7,147 nt of DNA from Chloroflexota bacterium (GTDB lineage Bacteria; Chloroflexota; Limnocylindria; Limnocylindrales; CSP1-4). A model generated the notes under the pieces. That model had not been told where the DNA came from. It did not search any database and saw only the letters and a program-made list of their open reading frames with translations. This document shows, one piece after another, positions 6,231-7,147 of this stretch (the stretch's first letter is position 1; each line of letters opens with the position of its first letter). The stretch is taken from contig JAKAMV010000530.1 of assembly GCA_021812735.1 (NCBI GenBank), positions 1 through 7,147 of the forward strand, read 5' to 3'. A program made the position numbers and the translations under genes.

Positions 6231-6259
6231 GGCCCCGTGTTGCACGGGCCGGTCGGCCC
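6231..6259 (-). promoter_or_regulatory. Two overlapping, mutually exclusive hairpins after the PPOX gene
   Basis: GGGCC at 6246-6250 can pair with GGCCC on either side. Pairing with 6231-6235, extended by GTG/CAC (6237-6239 with 6243-6245), gives a hairpin with a 3-base loop and one bulged base. Pairing with 6255-6259 gives a 5-bp stem with a 4-base loop. Both are 12-40 bases past the PPOX stop and about 100-130 bases before the hydroxylase start. No T-run follows on the minus strand, so a classic intrinsic terminator is not shown. A weak terminator or leader structure is possible. Confidence 0.35.
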
Positions 6260-6270
6260 GCGGCGCCGCG

Positions 6271-6642
6271 CTACGAGCGGTCGTCGATCTCGATCACCGT
6301 CTCGTCCGGCCGGACGCCGCGCCGGACGTGCATGAGCTTGTACTGCCAGCCGTACTTGCGGCTGATGCGCGCCCTGCCGGCAGTCACCGCCTCCGGCGAG
6401 GCGGCGAGCGTCGCCCGAGCGGGCACCCACTCGCCTCTCGGCCTGCCGCGCATGTCGCACTGGCAGACCTCCACCTCGGGGTTGTTGCGGATCCGCTTCG
6501 CCTTGCCGGTGACAAGCGAGGTCAGCACGTAGAGCCGGCCGCTCTCGGCGGCCACCCAGACGGGCGTGTCCACCGCAACGCCGGTCCTGCGGAAGGTGCG
6601 CAGCAAGATATAGCGCGGGTCACCGAGCTGCGAGAGGGTCAT
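6271..6642 (-). CDS. PPOX-class F420-dependent oxidoreductase (Rv2061-like)
   Basis: This 123-residue, single-domain split-barrel flavin/deazaflavin-binding protein belongs to the pyridoxamine 5'-phosphate oxidase-like fold. It resembles the probable F420-dependent Rv2061c group of actinobacteria and Chloroflexota. Landmarks are YILLRTFRRTG followed by TPVWVA (residues 11-31), GRLYVLTSLVTGKAKRIRNNP (the strand and basic segment that bind the cofactor phosphate in this fold), RGRPRGEWVPA and a C-terminal KYGWQYKLM. Length is normal for the family. The ATG at 6642 has a GAGG ribosome-binding site at 6648-6651, 5 bases upstream. The natural substrate is unknown for most relatives. It precedes the molybdenum hydroxylase unit by 143 bp on the same strand, so cotranscription is possible but not shown. 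The cofactor could be FMN rather than F420. Confidence 0.88.
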   Translation of the reverse strand: MTLSQLGDPRYILLRTFRRTGVAVDTPVWVAAESGRLYVLTSLVTGKAKRIRNNPEVEVCQCDMRGRPRGEWVPARATLAASPEAVTAGRARISRKYGWQYKLMHVRRGVRPDETVIEIDDRS

Positions 6643-6656
6643 GGTCGCCTCGAATG

Positions 6657-6672
6657 GGGCCCGGGCGGGCCC
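6657..6672. other. Stem-loop ahead of the PPOX gene
   Basis: GGGCCC (6657-6662) and GGGCCC (6667-6672) form a 6-bp self-complementary stem with a 4-base loop. It lies 5 bases upstream of the GAGG ribosome-binding site of the PPOX gene. It may act with the larger stem-loop at 6684-6713 as part of the end of the glutamine synthetase transcript, or influence initiation. Confidence 0.4.
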
Positions 6673-6683
6673 AAGACGATACC

Positions 6684-6713
6684 GGCCCCTCGCCCGCGGC
6701 GCGAGGAGGGGCC
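6684..6713 (-). terminator. Stem-loop downstream of glutamine synthetase III, probable terminator
   Basis: GGCCCCTC (6684-6691) pairs perfectly with GAGGGGCC (6706-6713). An alternative pairing extends the stem with TCGC/GCGA across a 3-base bulge. It begins 13 bases past the TGA of the glutamine synthetase gene on the minus strand. The run of T residues expected of a classic intrinsic terminator is missing (the strand continues GGTATCGTCTT), so termination strength is uncertain. Confidence 0.5.
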
Positions 6714-6726
6714 GTCCCCGACTCGA

Positions 6727-7147
6727 TCAGTACTGGAACAGCAGCTCGCGGTACTTGGGCAGCGGCCACAGGTCGTCGGCGACCAGCGTCTCCAGCTCGT
6801 CAGCCACGGCTCGCAGCGCGTTCTGCGCAGGGATCACGACGTCCACGAACGCGCGGGCCTCGCCCTGGACGGTCTCGGCCTCGTGCGCCTCGTGCTGCGC
6901 GTGCTCAAGGGCGTGGATCGCGTCCACCAGGCTGTCGGTGAGCGAGCCCACCCTGTCGGCGACGGTCCTGACGCCCCGCGAGGGGCCCGCGGCGGCCAGC
7001 TGGCCCAGGTAGGCGACGCAGGCCGGCAGGATCATCGTCTTGGCGATGTCCAGGGCACAGCTCGCCTCGATGTTCTGGACCTTGACGTACTTCTCCCAGA
7101 AGATGTCCACGCGGGCCTCGAGCTCGCGCTCGGAGAGCACGCCGAAC
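6727..7147 (-). CDS. glnN: Glutamine synthetase type III, C-terminal fragment (5' end beyond window)
   Basis: The last 139 residues of a type III glutamine synthetase, which makes glutamine from glutamate, ammonia and ATP in the cytoplasm. Complete GSIII proteins are about 700 residues, so most of the gene lies beyond 7147; the frame is open at the edge (…FG then MLSERE). Visible family features are LSERELEARVDIFWEKYVK, then NIEASCALDIAKTMILPA, a long helical segment rich in Glu/His/Ala (EHAQHEAHEAET), and the C-terminal signature DDLWPLPKYRELLFQY. This helical C-terminus is specific to GSIII and absent from GSI and GSII. The stop TGA is at 6729-6727. A stem-loop follows 13 bases later, so the gene probably ends its own transcript and is not part of the molybdenum unit. 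Confidence 0.92.
   Translation of the reverse strand, partial: FGVLSERELEARVDIFWEKYVKVQNIEASCALDIAKTMILPACVAYLGQLAAAGPSRGVRTVADRVGSLTDSLVDAIHALEHAQHEAHEAETVQGEARAFVDVVIPAQNALRAVADELETLVADDLWPLPKYRELLFQY

Noticed and set aside
6128..6460. N-terminal extension of the molybdenum hydroxylase by 111 residues
   Set aside because: It would overlap the PPOX gene, is Arg/Gly-rich, and carries no Tat signal. Family homology starts at the GTG at 6127.
3116..6532. Very long plus-strand open frame antisense to the molybdenum hydroxylase and its neighbours
   Set aside because: The translation is Arg/Val/Gly/His-rich with no family features. High third-position GC in the real minus-strand genes removes stops from the antisense frame.
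1..7147. tRNA, rRNA, CRISPR array, insertion sequence or phage genes
   Set aside because: No cloverleaf, regularly spaced repeats, transposase, integrase or terminal inverted repeats with target duplication were seen on either strand.

Overview
This is a very GC-rich (by eye about 70%) bacterial chromosomal window. Every gene I can support lies on the minus strand, so transcription runs from high to low coordinates. The gene mix is an F420-type PPOX oxidoreductase, a type III glutamine synthetase, a flavin-less molybdenum hydroxylase and a YghZ-like aldo/keto reductase. This suggests an aerobic or facultative soil or water bacterium from a high-GC, F420-using lineage such as Chloroflexota or Actinomycetota. 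That placement is inference; there is no rRNA or marker gene here.

Layout in transcription order: (1) 7147-6727, the C-terminal end of glutamine synthetase III, cut by the window edge. It is followed by a strong stem-loop at 6684-6713. (2) 6642-6271, a small Rv2061-like PPOX/F420 oxidoreductase. (3) A 143-bp spacer with two overlapping hairpins and a short direct repeat. (4) A tight three-gene unit. First is a molybdenum hydroxylase of the aldehyde oxidoreductase (Mop)/xanthine dehydrogenase family (6127-3452, GTG start). Thirteen bases later comes a TusE/DsrC-like sulfur-relay protein (3438-3094). One base later comes a class V aminotransferase of the cysteine desulfurase/selenocysteine lyase type (3092-1947, GTG start). 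(5) A 587-bp stretch (1946-1360) with no convincing gene but several inverted repeats and an 11-bp tandem repeat. (6) 1359-316, an aldo/keto reductase close to E. coli YghZ. (7) 219-1, the N-terminal part of an unrecognised small protein that runs off the edge.

The most interesting part is the three-gene unit. Molybdenum hydroxylases need a terminal sulfido (or, in some, selenido) ligand on the molybdenum. That ligand is normally supplied by a NifS-like desulfurase working with an XdhC-type chaperone. Here a desulfurase-like enzyme with its reactive cysteine and a one-cysteine TusE-like carrier are translationally packed behind the enzyme. This reads as a candidate dedicated sulfur (or selenium) relay for maturing this hydroxylase. 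The arrangement is seen directly; the function is a hypothesis.
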